64,000 bases of DNA from contig OY735206.1 of the NCBI GenBank assembly GCA_963457665.1, positions 29,733,599-29,797,598 of the forward strand. The letters are read 5' to 3'. This DNA is from Thysanoteuthis rhombus (lineage: Eukaryota > Mollusca > Cephalopoda > Oegopsida > Thysanoteuthidae). The notes under the pieces are model-generated. The model was not told where the DNA came from and ran no database searches. It was given only the letters and a program-made list of their open reading frames with translations. The position numbers and the translations under genes are program-made. The stretch's first letter is position 1. Every line of letters starts with the position of its first letter. Below are positions 1 to 11,251 of this stretch, in pieces.

Positions 1-2108
1 AAGTCTGCTGAGACCGTTTGAAAAACCTTTTTTCAATAAAAAACATACATCTTTCTTCAGTCAGTCGTGGTAGCTATGTTTACTAGGGTCTTTTCCCCCA
101 TAATGTCTCCATTTACTCAGACTAATACAACTTACTCTAAAACACACTCAGTGGCGAACGCGTTTCTCCGCTAGATCACAGATATACTTTACAACTTCAC
201 CATTTCACTCAATGTTGTAACACATTCTACTATTGATCAATAATACAGAACTTGGAAACATTCATAAAATAACCAACAACTGGATTGATCTTACAGAGCT
301 ATTTGCTACGTATCAAATTCATGAACAATTATCACTCATCTTTAAACTCATGAAGTTTGCATCAAAGTATTGAACTTTTAATCAGCTACTTGAACTCAAA
401 ATTCTCGAATGAGAATTACAAGTGCATACTACCGTTTAATGTATAAATAGAATTAATCTAAATGTTATTGTTATACTTTAAATAATATGCCGTGAAAGTT
501 TTTACGGCATCCTTTATTTTACAAAATTATTATCAGTATGATTTCTTCTCCAGATTTTCTAGCTAGATATTCATGACATAAACACAAACGCTTAAAAGCT
601 CGAACAAATGACTTTTCAAATATAGGTTTGAAATAAAGATTTTTTCATCTCTTTGAATAATCTATAGCAGCAAGTAATGTTCCTCTAAACAACTAAGTTG
701 AATGTGCAGGAAATATTTTGAGACGATCATTGGTTTTTTGTCCAAAGTTCATGAAACAGAAGGTCAGTTACTTTTAACAAAACGTGTATGATAAAATAAA
801 TAATTTATTTGGCGTATTGATTTTTCTAAATCATTAGATCATTACGATTAAATCCTATATCATGAGCGGCATTAAAATTTTATTGCGCAGCAGAATTCTT
901 TCTTGTGCGCGACCGTGCAGCCTAGAAGAAACACTGATACCAAGTCTGATTAGACTTCGATACGAGAAGGAAACTAAGGCTTCTCGACTTTCCTTTACCA
1001 TAGCAGACACATGAGTATCGATCTTGTTATTGCAGTGTATTGATTGCTCAGTGGAGGATGAATAGGACAACGTAGAACCAAACAGTGACATTGGATTGTA
1101 AACCCAAATCCTGACTTTCTATTTGTTTCTCATTTCCGGAGCTTTGGGGTTGTTACTTTTTCTCAACTGGCCAGACAAGTCGGGATTAACGGAGTTCTCT
1201 GAGTAGAATAAAAGGGGTTTACCTTGATAGAGGGACTGGACGGACAGGCACCCGTGTTTTATTTGTCGTTGGACAGGATGTGATGATGGAGTGAATTGAT
1301 GAACAGAATACGGGTGGGATGAGCTGAGAACGGGTGGATGTGATTATATCAATTGGATGTTGGGCAGGAAAAATGTAAGAACTAGAAAGCAATCAGATAG
1401 CACATACTTCTGCAAACACCATGCACTAACTACAAATTGAATAAAGATCAGTTCATATATAGCTACGAAGAAGGGGAAGGTAACCACCTATTGCTTACTT
1501 CTTCGTAGTGTACCTTCAAGGGCAAAAAAAATGAGCAAAGCTCTTTTCATCACATAAAAGATATTAACACATTAGAGAACATATGGGTGCATATTAGGGC
1601 CAAACTGTTAAAGAGAAAATTTGAGAACGCTGACCAGCTGTTGGAGGCAATCAGATAAATTGAACAACATTGATGCAGCACACTGTAAACAAGTATCAGA
1701 CAGCTTGACCATCTCAGTTTTCTGAAGAAAAACAAGGGGAAATTCTAAAACGTATTATGCGCCCAAACACTGCACGCACTGTTGTGAAAGCATTGTTGAA
1801 CATTTCGTCAATAATTGTTCAAATGAAAGAGTAATTCCAAAAAATTGATAAAAAAAAGCTTGGCTCATTTTTTTTTTTGCCCGGGGGTGTATGAAGTATC
1901 CCTATCTATCAGAAACAAATCCCTTGATCAACCTCAAAATTGAATCAATTCTCTCTTGCTTCATGGCCTGCTCTCCCTGCAAATTTCGTTAAAATTAATT
2001 TTGGATTATTGGAGGTGTAGTGCATGGACAAAAAGGCAGACATGAATGGACACATACACCTATTCTGACTTCGTAGGCAGAGGTAATGAAATGGAAATGA
2101 ACCAAGAA

Positions 2109-2114
<6 letters not shown>
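1..2114. other. Unassigned AT-rich sequence
   Basis: No ORF here resembles a known protein and I recognise no repeat family. The only structure noted is an 11-bp perfect inverted repeat, CTACGAAGAAG at 1463-1473 and its complement at 1498-1508, with a 24-nt loop. The stretch is probably intergenic or intronic. Confidence 0.5.

Positions 2115-2151
<37 letters not shown>
2115..2151. repeat. (GA)n microsatellite
   Basis: Uninterrupted GA dinucleotide tract of about 18 units. Confidence 0.95.
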
Positions 2152-2155
<4 letters not shown>

Positions 2156-2293
2156 ATTTGATTTCTTCAAATTTAAGACTTTTCGGTTGTTGACTGAAAA
2201 GACACTGAATACAAATCTACACGGGATAAAATTTAGATTACCTTAGATACATATTTTTTTAAAATTCACCAAAAATGAGCCGGTAGTGTCAGC

Positions 2294-2307
2294 GAGGAGG
2301 AGGAGGA

Positions 2308-2364
<57 letters not shown>
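2294..2364. repeat. (GAG)n(GA)n compound microsatellite
   Basis: A short GAG trinucleotide run leads into about 27 GA units. A serine/leucine-rich ORF across it on the minus strand is an artefact of the repeat. Confidence 0.95.
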
Positions 2365-2367
<3 letters not shown>

Positions 2368-3270
2368 ACGAATTGAAAGGAACATAAGAGTAGCAACATG
2401 AACTAAAAGATATTGAGACACAAGATAAGAGGTCCAGTGTATTTTATATTTCATGGTTGATTTTATTATAAGTACGATTTCCGTCTACAATTTTGTTATT
2501 TCATTCAGTCATGTTCACTTAACCCTTATTTATTGTACGTGACGAAAAAATGATGGCTATTATTTTAGTTTAATATTGTTTGCATAGATATGTAATGGTG
2601 TGATATGAAAAGCCTTTGGGACCTGTATGACGTCGTCATTCAAGGGAAATAATTCAACAGAAATCATTGAGGTTTTGTTGTTCTTATGATAATGATCCCA
2701 AGAAGACATAAAATCGATTTCGTAAGTTAATAATTGCCAAATTGATGCTATTAAATTGTTTAAAAAACGATTCTTATGCATTTAAAAAAATGTTTTTAAG
2801 GCAAAATATATAATCAATTTTTCTGAATAATTCATGCATGTCCCAATTCATGTTTATTCTTGGTAGAATTTTGTCCTCTGTGGTAGCTAATTGGTAATTT
2901 AGGAAATAATAAACGTGTACGAATACTCATGTAAGTTAATATATCTATATAGTGAACAGCATAGCTTTTCCCCGCTTCTCTATCCGTAGCAAAGGACTCT
3001 TTCACCAATAACAATTAACTAGTAACAATTTTGAAAATAAAAATAACGTATTCTTCCACTGAAACGCGTTCAGTAGATTTTTGAAAAAACACTGATAATC
3101 CCGTAGAAATTGTAATATATTCGTGATTGGAATGACTAGTGCATATAATATTCATGTCTTCAAATACTATTCCTCGATAACTCCCTGCAGTTATGAAATT
3201 TTTAAAGACAAAAATGCATACTTATTTAATATTCAATCCTTTGACAGTTGAGAATAAATGTGAAAATGAA
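2365..3270. other. Unassigned AT-rich sequence
   Basis: Only short ORFs with no recognisable protein features. No repeat family identified. Confidence 0.5.
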
Positions 3271-3757
3271 GATTAGTTGCTAAATAGAATCCGTCACGTG
3301 ACCAACATCTTTTGGCAGCATGCCGTTTTGGGAATGATCAATTAGAAATTTGGAACAGTGATGATCAATTGATAAGTGACTTCTCTCGCCTTTTGTTGGA
3401 CAATGATCACTAAAAAAGTCTAAATTTAAAAAACAACAACAACAAAACAAAACAAAAAAACAAACGTGAATGTTGTAAGACACCCCCCAAACTAAGGGAT
3501 CACTGTCGTATAAACTTACATTGTAAATTGAGCCGCCCACTATAAACCTATTTGAGGGATTTAAAACAACAAAAATACCGTTTTTTCCAGACATAGCAAG
3601 AAGTAAATGTTTTTTTTTTCAGCCCTCTTGCTCCATTGGTGCGGCATGTACGCGCAAGCTATACATATATAACGAGCCAGTAAACCAGCTTGACCAACTT
3701 GAGGACCAAAGAAACCTATGTTGATAGTTTTGGTGACAGTTTTAGTTGACGGTTTCT
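3271..3757 (-). repeat. Unclassified ~480-bp interspersed repeat, copy 1
   Basis: Full-length minus-strand copy of a family seen eight times in the window. Reading the minus strand it begins with iterated ACTGTCAAC-type motifs, then a GTTTCTT block, a CACCAATGGAGC-like block, an AGGTTTATAG/TAAGTTTA block, a GATCACT...GGCGAGAGAAGT block, and ends near GGTCACGTGAC...TAGCAACTAATC. It aligns end to end with the copies at 5522 and 62753. No coding potential, terminal inverted repeat or poly-A is evident, so the class is unknown. The 104-codon ORF on it is an accidental open frame. Confidence 0.8.
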
Positions 3758-4799
3758 AATTGTATTTAAATGTGTTATTTGGTACATTATTTACCACAGA
3801 TCGATATGTTTGATGAAATCTGTTGACATTTATGGAACAGCCTGTATTCCTAAACTTCTGGACTGGTGTTCTGTTGGCTTTGCAGCTCCTTTTAAAGTCA
3901 GATTTAGTCTTCATCTTCATTGCTGTTCTTGTTATTTATCTTTGCCAACGGAGTGAGGCTTTGTCTATTTATTCATGACTGTCCGTCTGTCCAACCGTCT
4001 GTTTGTTTACACGACATCTGTGAAAGTTATCAGTTAATTACAATTACTTTTGTAAAAGGGGTAGCGATAGACTTTTGAAGAGGTGTTTACAGATCCAGGA
4101 ATTAGTTTTTGATTGAGAGATATTTCTTTTTATCGTACCACAGGAAAAGAGGTTGAAAACCTACTTAACAAAAAAGCTAGATTTAAATTTTGAGGAAAAT
4201 GATTCAATATCTGAGTATTTGAAGTTCCCTCCCTTGTTTGTTGATATTTTGTTTTTATTCAGTTACTAGAGTACGGCGTTGGCAGAGGTATGTGCTCTCC
4301 GACTGCTTTCTAGTTTAGGATTTTGTACGAGTGTCTGGTGCCCTTTGAATGTACTAGTTTTTCAATTCGAAATAATTGAATCAGCATTTGTTTATATTAA
4401 GACAATCTTGGAATATCGAACGCACTAGCTTTCGAGAATATCCTTAACTGAATTATCCTATTCAGTAAATTCACTTATTTTCAAGTAGCGTCAACTCACA
4501 GCAATCAGCTCAACTGGAGAACAAAACCTTCGACTTGTGCTCAGCCTGGTAACAGTAGTACAATTAGGTATATCAAGGACACTCGTTTATAATCAAATAC
4601 TTTTACGTACAAACTAACGAAAGCCTTTTTTTGTCTTTCTTAGACAATCATTAATTATTTATAGCAATGATTATGAAGAGTTTTTTTTACTATAACAAAA
4701 CAAAAGGCAACAAATCGACTCTTCCAGAAATTAAAGCAGAGTGTCATGTACACACAAAGAGAGAAGATCAATTTTGAAAAACGAGCATCAGAAATGCCT
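3758..4799. other. Unassigned AT-rich sequence
   Basis: No ORF or repeat family recognised. Confidence 0.5.
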
Positions 4800-4965
4800 T
4801 TTGTATGCTTTCATTTCCGCCGTGTGCATGCGCAGTCTATTGCTGCAGTCGCCGCTGAACTCAGTGACGTCAGTTCAGACGCCTTTACTCAAACACATTT
4901 ATTTAAGAGGAGGAGGGCCTTCTTAATTGCCCGCAACTCGTTCATTGTGAGCAATCAATTTGGTG
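4800..4965 (+). promoter_or_regulatory. Candidate Pol II promoter patch
   Basis: A locally GC-richer patch holds TGTGCATGCGCAG near 4825 (close to an NRF1-type palindrome), a perfect CRE octamer TGACGTCA at about 4865-4872, and a TATA-like ATTTATTTAAG near 4900. The order is plausible for a plus-strand promoter. About 60 bp further on, a T-rich tract ending in AG (about 5022) precedes an open frame to 5232 that could be an exon. I recognise no protein there. Motif matches of this length also arise by chance. Confidence 0.25.
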
Positions 4966-5367
4966 CTTGTTTTATTAAACCAAAGCAATAAACAAAACAT
5001 CTTTTATTTATTTATTTTTTTAGAAGAAAACAGATTAAAGTATAGCGATTCATTGAATTCTTTTTTGACTGATTCCGATTCAATGAAGACTGTTTTGATT
5101 ACAGCAGATTTGCAGTCAAGAAAACATTCCGGTCTAATAGGACACAAACTAGTCGATTTCAATAATCAATCATTAGGTTATTTCTCATTTATCTCCCGTA
5201 ACACATTCCACCTTGATTACCAAACTATTTAGGCAATTTAGTATCAAGTCGCTACCAACAACGCAATTTCATTGTGTTATTCTCCCGTCAAAAATTCACA
5301 TATTTGAGTTGATATGAAATATGAAATAATGATTTTTAGCAAAAAAACTATTCATAGGCATACATTT

Positions 5368-5368
<1 letters not shown>
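4966..5368. other. Unassigned; possible exon of unknown gene
   Basis: A frame opens after a T-rich tract ending in AG at about 5022 and runs about 70 codons to a stop at 5232. Its amino-acid composition is ordinary, but no motif or family is recognisable. It is mentioned only because it follows a promoter-like patch. Confidence 0.15.

Positions 5369-5437
<69 letters not shown>
5369..5437. repeat. (CA)n microsatellite
   Basis: About 34 uninterrupted CA units. Confidence 0.95.
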
Positions 5438-5442
<5 letters not shown>

Positions 5443-5521
5443 CACGTATATGCTGGGGGTTATAAAAATATCTACGCGTATTTCTGCGGAGTTTGAGTGA
5501 TTTCTCTATATTCTCCTAATT

Positions 5522-5616
5522 AGAAACTGTCAACCAAGACTGTCACCAAAACTGTCAACGAAGGTCTCTTCAGTTTTAAAGTTAGTCTGTCTGGCTGTAT
5601 GACTGTCTGGCAGGCT

Positions 5617-5700
<84 letters not shown>

Positions 5701-5982
5701 TCCCCTTTTTGAAAACCATCATAAAAAAAAGAAGTTTTACAATGGAAGGGAGGGGTAAATTTGCAATGTAAGTTCATGCAAAATTAATCCATTAGCATTC
5801 ACGCTCGTTTTTTGAAAATTCAGACATTTTTTAGTGATCAATGTCCAACAGAAGGCCACAGAAGTGACTTATCCATTGATCACCCCCTTTTCCAATTTTC
5901 TAATTGATCACCCTAAGAAAGCATGTTGTCAAAATACGTTTGTCACGTGACTCTTTCTATTGAGTAGCTAACCAGACCTGTT
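5522..5982 (+). repeat. Unclassified ~480-bp repeat, copy 2, with internal microsatellite
   Basis: Plus-strand copy starting with tandem ACTGTCAAC-like motifs and ending TGAGTAGCTAACCAGACCTG. A CATA/CA/TA compound tract (5617-5697) lies where other copies have the ATGTATCA...CACCAATGGAGC block, so part of the body is replaced or expanded by simple sequence. Confidence 0.8.
5617..5697. repeat. (CATA)n(CA)n(TA)n compound microsatellite
   Basis: CATA, then CA, then about 24 TA units. It lies inside the copy of the 480-bp repeat. Confidence 0.95.
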
Positions 5983-6235
5983 ACTCTGAAGAAATCAAAA
6001 TCTGTTCATAGTGTAAATAAATGATTACGTCTAAATCATTTTAACCGAGGTTTTATTAAAAAGTGACCGTATTCGTATAAGTGGAAAAGTCTGTTTTTTC
6101 AAATGTTGGATGTATGGATTTTTTTTTCACAAAATTGTTACCTTTAATTTTCACGGACAGAGAAATAGAAAAAATCAAACTTCGTTGTATAAGTCAATTG
6201 CAAAATATAAAATCAACCTATGACGCTTCCTGTAA
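5983..6235. other. Unassigned sequence
   Basis: No ORF of interest and no repeat recognised. Confidence 0.5.
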
Positions 6236-6986
6236 TAGGCTGAATCGTCGGAAGTGGTGGTGGAGGGAAGTACAGGAGATCTGCCAGAACTCTCAGTAGT
6301 GGGCGTCGTGGCGCCAGTATCTCCTGATCTTATCATATCATCACATCTTATTTTTTGCCAGCCACAATATCACATCTGGGGGTCTACGTTATGAGTAATG
6401 ATGCCCAATGGTTGTCTGACATTCTTGCAACGTGGCCTGCCCGTTTCCGTTTGAGTTTTCTAATGGATTTTATGATATCTCTGTATTCTTATAAACTGTG
6501 CTTTGTTGTAATCTCTCCATATGATGTTAAGCATGATCCTTTCTTGTACGCATTGCATGGTTCTTAGTTTTGGGGCCAGTTTTTTTTGTTGAGGTTCTAT
6601 GTTCCAGCTCCCTAGGTGACAATTGGGCGGGCGAATTCTTTTTCAAAACTAATGTTATCTTTTCGTTTATGAATGTTGAACTCGCTCTTCCGAAAGCTTG
6701 CCAACCTAGGATGCGACTTCTTTGGATTTCTTCTTCTTTTGAGAATTTATGGAGATTTTCTGTCCCGGGTAGATGTCGTGGTCTATTTTCTTTTTGCTCT
6801 ACGTTTTCGGTTTTATGTCTTTGTACTCAGCATATTTGTTGCACAAAATATTGATTTCACTGGAAGTCAAGTGGAGACCTAATTCCTTGCCTTCTCCATT
6901 CAGTTCGTCCAACACTATCTGGATTTCATGAAGGTTCCCGGCGAAGAGGACGATGTCGTCATCAAATATGAGGTTATAATTCTGGG
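6236..6986 (-). pseudogene. RTE-like LINE fragment with end of reverse transcriptase
   Basis: Minus-strand, 5'-truncated copy of the RTE-like family. The first part read (right end) encodes NLIFDDDIVLFAGNLHE, equivalent to the LRFADDITLF catalytic motif of the copy at 54740 but with the alanine of FADD replaced by aspartate. It then passes through the region between reverse transcriptase and C-terminus and reaches the conserved tail near 6236. The (TGA)n tail is missing or eroded. Several frameshifts and stops break the frame, so it is a dead copy. Plus-strand ORFs in the interval are antisense shadows. Confidence 0.85.
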
Positions 6987-7589
6987 GTATTATCTATCTT
7001 TTAACACTGTCTCACGTGTCATCTGCTTATCCGTGGTAAGTGCCCTTCTCGTGTGTTTTTTGTCAAGAGATTAACCGTCACGTACTTTCAGTTATATCTT
7101 TTGACTTTATGCTTGTTCCAGATTTTAATGCCAATTGTGCAAAGCTTGATTTCATTTCAGTAAAAAGTTTATCAACACGAAGTTTACTTACTAGTTTACG
7201 CGTGGCGTCAAAAATGATGACAGTATTTTGATAATTTTGCAATTGCATTGTACCTGAGAGAAATATATAAAAAAGGCTTGTATGTAATGATAGAACACAA
7301 GGTTTTTCATTTCATTGTAGATTTTAAGAGATCAGCGAAATGTTCGGTAAGACATGTTGAGCGCTGGATTATTTCACAAATGAACAAATTGATCAATCCA
7401 TTTGAATTCTTAGAACTTTTGAGTAGCACTACATATCAAGCTATCCCAACAAAACTTCAATTCGCTGTAATGATTAAATATGTGGTGACACTGAAACTTC
7501 TGGTGATAGGAAAATAGAATAGTATCTCAACTGTATTTTAGCACTGACTGCATTTTAATCTGATGAACATGGGCAAGGTTCTTTCGAAT
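6987..7589. other. Unassigned AT-rich sequence
   Basis: Two open plus-strand frames of 63 and 89 codons (7040-7231 and 7248-7517) have ordinary composition but no recognisable motif. No repeat seen. Confidence 0.45.
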
Positions 7590-7925
7590 GAAGAACAGGT
7601 TTCTTCAGTTTTTTAGTTGGTCTAACTGGCTGGCTTACCATAAATGTATCACGTGTACAGACTGCACCGATAGGAGCAGTGGGGTGAAAATTCGAACTTT
7701 TACTCTTTATTGTGTCTAGAAAAATGTAATTTTTGTTTGTTGAAACCCTTACCCTTAAATGGGTCTTTTATAGGGGGTCAATTTGTAACGTGAGTTTATG
7801 CTGAATTGGTTTTTTAGTTTGAGTCCAGTGGCATTCACGCTTGTTTTTGTTTTCAAATTGTGACTTTTTTAGGGATCACAAAAGGCGAGAGACCTCTATT
7901 TAAGTGATCGCCCCCAATACAGCAT
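7590..7925 (+). repeat. Unclassified ~480-bp repeat, copy 3 (truncated)
   Basis: Matches the family from the TTTCTTCAGTTTTTTAG block to CCCCCAATACAGCATG, where it stops abruptly at a LINE fragment. It lacks the terminal ACGTGAC...GAGTGACTAA block present in the copy at 9930, so the LINE insertion or a deletion removed the end. Confidence 0.8.
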
Positions 7926-8295
7926 GAACTTGCAAAGCAAATCCTGTATTCAGAACTCAGAGATGAGGCACGAACTAAGAATGGACGAAGAAAAAGATAC
8001 AAGAATCAACTAAAGGTAGCCCTCCAGAAATATGACATTCAACCGCCCAATTATAAAACATCTACATGTAACTGGCCAACACGGAAGAAAATTTGCTATT
8101 ATGGAATGAAGAAATTTGAGACTAAACGTAGATCACACGCAGATATCAATCGAGACTCATGAAATCAAAGACAAAAAGAACGAATCAATAACCCAAACAT
8201 CACTGGGCAATTTTCATGCATTGTGTATGAAAGGATATGCCTTTCAAAGATTGGACTTGGAAACCACCAAAGAAAACATTCGGGACCCCTTCTCG
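7926..8295 (+). pseudogene. LINE C-terminal fragment with Cys/His finger remnant
   Basis: Conceptual translation gives AKQILYSELRDEARTKNGRR, then K-R-Y-K-N-Q-L-K, a W-P-T-R-K stretch and finally FSCIVYERICLSKIGL followed by NHQRKH. This order (LLYGEL-like, GRxxxRYK, later a C-x2-C / H-x3-H-like motif with SKIGL) is familiar from the C-terminus of a metazoan LINE protein. The second finger cysteine is replaced by tyrosine, and frameshifts break the frame. It is a different family from the RTE-like copies nearby. The exact clade is not assignable by eye. Confidence 0.6.
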
Positions 8296-8336
8296 ACAAC
8301 GAGATTTGCCGATAATGTAGATGACGCTGGCAAGGT

Positions 8337-9150
8337 CAGGGCCGGATTTATGAGGGGAAAAATGGGCAATCGCCCCAGTCCCCTTCCCTACAAAAATATA
8401 CTAATTGAAAAAAAATTATCTCTTTGAGGAATAAATTAATAATTATTGCTTGGAATTCAATTGTTTTAAATGAATCCCAAAATTACTGCTTGTAATTCGA
8501 ATCTTCAGTAATTGAAGTATGGGAATGATAAAAGTCTATTTTTTTTGCTGGCATATATTGAAACATGGAACCTAACCAAGAGACAGATCCGCAAATTAAG
8601 AACTATGCAACGTGAACATGAAAGAATTATGCTGGGTCTCACATGGAGAGACCACAAGACAGCACAGTACACCCAGTAGAAGACAAGAGTCAGGGACATC
8701 ATAGAACCCATTAAAAATCTCAAATGGCAGTGGACTGGCTATGTTGCAAGAACGGCGGACAACCAATGGACAAAGCAATTCACAGCATGGATCCCCCGAG
8801 ATTACATACGCAACCGAGGCCGGCAGAATATTAGATGGAGAGACGATCTTGACAAATTCTGAAAGTGCTGCCCCCCTGCGACGCCCACGATAGAGAAGTG
8901 TGGCGAATCCTGTGGAAGGTCTATGTCCAACGACGGACGTTGGAAGACTGATGATGATGATTCAAATTTACACGTGTATTCGCTTACGATTCATTCAACC
9001 TTTTTATATATTCATAACCTGGCAGTTCTAATTACATGCATTTCACAGAGTTTGATGTGTAAATCTTGTGACTTACCGTGTATCTTAATTTCTGTGTGTG
9101 GGGCCCACTGAACCTGAAGTACCTCAGGCCCCCATGATCTAAAACTGGGC
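8337..9150. mobile_element. Possible hAT-type non-autonomous element interrupted by RTE
   Basis: The left edge CAGGGCCGGATTTATG followed by a GGGCAATCGCCCC block resembles a hAT terminal inverted repeat. Near 9100-9150 the complement-like GGGGCCCAC...GGCCCCCATGATCT could be a decayed opposite end. An RTE tail lies between (8555-8961). The inverted repeats match poorly and I could not find an 8-bp target duplication, so this is tentative. Confidence 0.25.
8555..8961 (+). pseudogene. RTE-like LINE 3' fragment
   Basis: 5'-truncated plus-strand copy. It encodes ETWNLTKRQIRKLRTMQ, then R-I-M-L-G-L-T-W-R-D-H, a W-Q-W-T-G-Y-V-A-R stretch (AGHVARM in better copies) and a D-K-F / D-R-x-x-W-x-I-like end, closing with CCAACGACGGACGTT and GATGATGATGAT. 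In-frame stops follow TAQYTQ and DDLDKF. This region is the post-RT C-terminal domain of RTE-type ORFs. Confidence 0.85.
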
Positions 9151-9654
9151 TTTTCGTCTCATTGCCCACTGACTTTACCCCTACCCTACTACCCCTTTAC
9201 TCCCTGGGATAGCATGAGCTATTCTCTGCACAGTCGCGAAAAGCAGCTTGTTAAATTCATTATCACTATGTAAACATCCGTATTCCTCATTTTCTAATAT
9301 AAAAAATATTACTGACAGAATTAGCTGCAAAACTCTGGCACTACAAGATAAGTGACAGGGAGGGATGGAGTCATGCTTTTCGCAAAGGCATTCGTGTGAA
9401 GTGAACGCGAACTGTCTTAGCCGTAATTGCTCGACCACTCGCCCCCGCTGTGAAAAGACAAGGTATTAAAAAGTATTACTTACACTGACAATACGTCAGT
9501 AAAAATTGCCAAGATGCCACTGAACTCTAGAGATAGAGATAACACAAGAGAATAAAGATATAAAGAACGTGAAAATAAAAAACCCGAACTGAATACGATT
9601 GTGATTCCAGCTGTGATAGAAACACTTAGCCTCATCATGAGAACAGTGAAAACA
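9151..9654. other. Unassigned sequence
   Basis: Open minus-strand frames at 9181-9438 and 9496-9708 have no recognisable motif. No repeat seen. Confidence 0.45.
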
Positions 9655-9818
9655 ATCTATGTATCTATCTATTTTAGTCTCTTCAATTATATCTGTCTGT
9701 CTCTTCACATCTATCTATATATCTTTACATCTATCCATCCTAATCTCTCAACATAATCTATCAATCTATCTATCTTGGTCTCTTCAATTATATGTCTGTC
9801 TCTTCATACCTGTCTTTG

Positions 9819-9876
<58 letters not shown>

Positions 9877-9890
9877 AGTCTCTTAACATC
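9655..9890. repeat. (ATCT)n degenerate to perfect microsatellite
   Basis: A perfect TATC/ATCT tract of about 14 units (9819-9875) is preceded by about 160 bp of degenerate ATCT/ATCC units and imperfect copies of a CTCTTCAATTATATCTGTCTGTC motif. Confidence 0.9.
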
Positions 9891-9929
9891 TACCAATTTA
9901 AAAGGAAAAAAATCGCCAAAAATGTCAGC

Positions 9930-10318
9930 ACAGATTTCTTCCGTTTTTTCAGTTGGTCTGGCTAGCTAGCTTGCTATGAATGTATCACATGTACAGACGG
10001 CACCAACGGGAGCAGCGGGATTGAACATTTACTCCTTATTGTATCTAGAAAAATCTTATTTTTGTTTGTTGAAACCCTCATCCTTAAAAGGGGTCTTTTA
10101 TAGGGGGTCAATTTGTAATGTGAGTTTATGCTGAATTGTTTTTTTTAGTTTGTGTCCGGTGGCATTCACGCTTGTTTTTGTTTTCAAAATGTGACTTTTT
10201 CAGGGATCACAAAAGGCGAGAGACCCCTATTTAAATGGTCACCCCCAACATAGCATGCTGCTGAAAGACTTTGGTAACGTAAGAGTTTCTATTGAGTGAC
10301 TAACAAGACATGTTTTTG
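9930..10318 (+). repeat. Unclassified ~480-bp repeat, copy 4
   Basis: Plus-strand copy missing only the first tandem motifs. It is the closest relative of copy 3: both share GTTGAAACCCT, AGGGGGTCAATTTGTAA and the CACAAAAGGCGAGAGACC block. It ends at GAGTGACTAACAAGAC. Confidence 0.85.
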
Positions 10319-10696
10319 GGAGTATTTTACATCCAAAACAATGGTTAGACTATTCGGTAATTTCCCCTTAATGGGTCACACGTCCAATTCAATCCTTATT
10401 TAAGGTACACACATTTACACGCGTGCATTTTTCATTATTAGTTCTTGCAAAAGGTCCACTGAATATAGGGCCGAAAGTTAATTACTTATATGCGTAGAGA
10501 TAATAGAGTGCATGTATAGAAAGTACGAACGGTACAATCCTGGATGACATTGTGTCTGGTCGCCTCTGTAAAGGAGCAATGAATCATATATTGTGACTGA
10601 ATTAGAAAAAACTAAGCAAAGGTCACATAATAGCATGACGTCATGCATTCTTGTAGACCAGCGGGATGAAGAGGAAGATCGGATGGAAAAGAGGAT
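10319..10696. other. Unassigned sequence
   Basis: No gene or repeat identified. A palindromic GCATGACGTCATGC (CRE core) lies near 10634, without other promoter features. Confidence 0.5.

Positions 10697-10776
<80 letters not shown>
10697..10776. repeat. (GA)n microsatellite
   Basis: About 40 GA units. Confidence 0.95.
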
Positions 10777-10782
<6 letters not shown>

Positions 10783-11251
10783 GGAGTAAATATATATATC
10801 CTCCTAAATTAAATGATGAGTGATATAAAATAACATCCATATACAATACTTAATGATATTGCCCTATGTATAATGGATAAGCTAGATATGTATGACATGA
10901 GCTATATATTAAAGTCATAGCTGAAAGGGAGGTGCAGGTTGATCAAAGATGCTGGGGTACAATATTAATGAAACTGTTTTGTTTTAAATATCTCCGAAAC
11001 TACATGGTAAACAGCTGACGATCCCAACGAGAGGAAATTTCCAAATGTAAAACAGAAAAAAACACACTAGAAAATTACGTTAACAGATAATGAGGAATAA
11101 GTACATAATAAGTTTATATATTCTAAATTTGAAATTAAGAAACAGAAAACAAATGAAAACAGATTTTATCCGTTGTATATGTTTAATTAAAGTGCTTAGT
11201 ATTTAACTCAATACATTCACCGGGTACATGTCCTTGTATTTATATATATAT
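10777..11251. other. Unassigned AT-rich sequence
   Basis: Nothing recognised. Confidence 0.5.

Noticed and set aside
2266..2454. Serine/leucine-rich and arginine/glutamate-rich ORFs over (GA)n, (TA)n and (CA)n tracts (also near 10600, 12600, 22600, 24500, 25350, 26300, 29450, 44400, 53600, 54600)
   Set aside because: Frames stay open only because the dinucleotide repeat contains no stop. There is no non-repetitive coding sequence.
3280..3594. 104-codon minus-strand ORF
   Set aside because: Lies within a copy of the 480-bp repeat. The frame is not kept in other copies.
9819..9875. CRISPR-like regular repeat
   Set aside because: It is an (ATCT)n microsatellite with no spacers. No array of repeats with unique spacers occurs anywhere in the window.
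10630..10650. Isolated CRE octamers (TGACGTCA) at about 10637, 34147 and 42890 as promoters
   Set aside because: No TATA, initiator, GC enrichment or downstream gene near them. An 8-mer recurs by chance at this scale.
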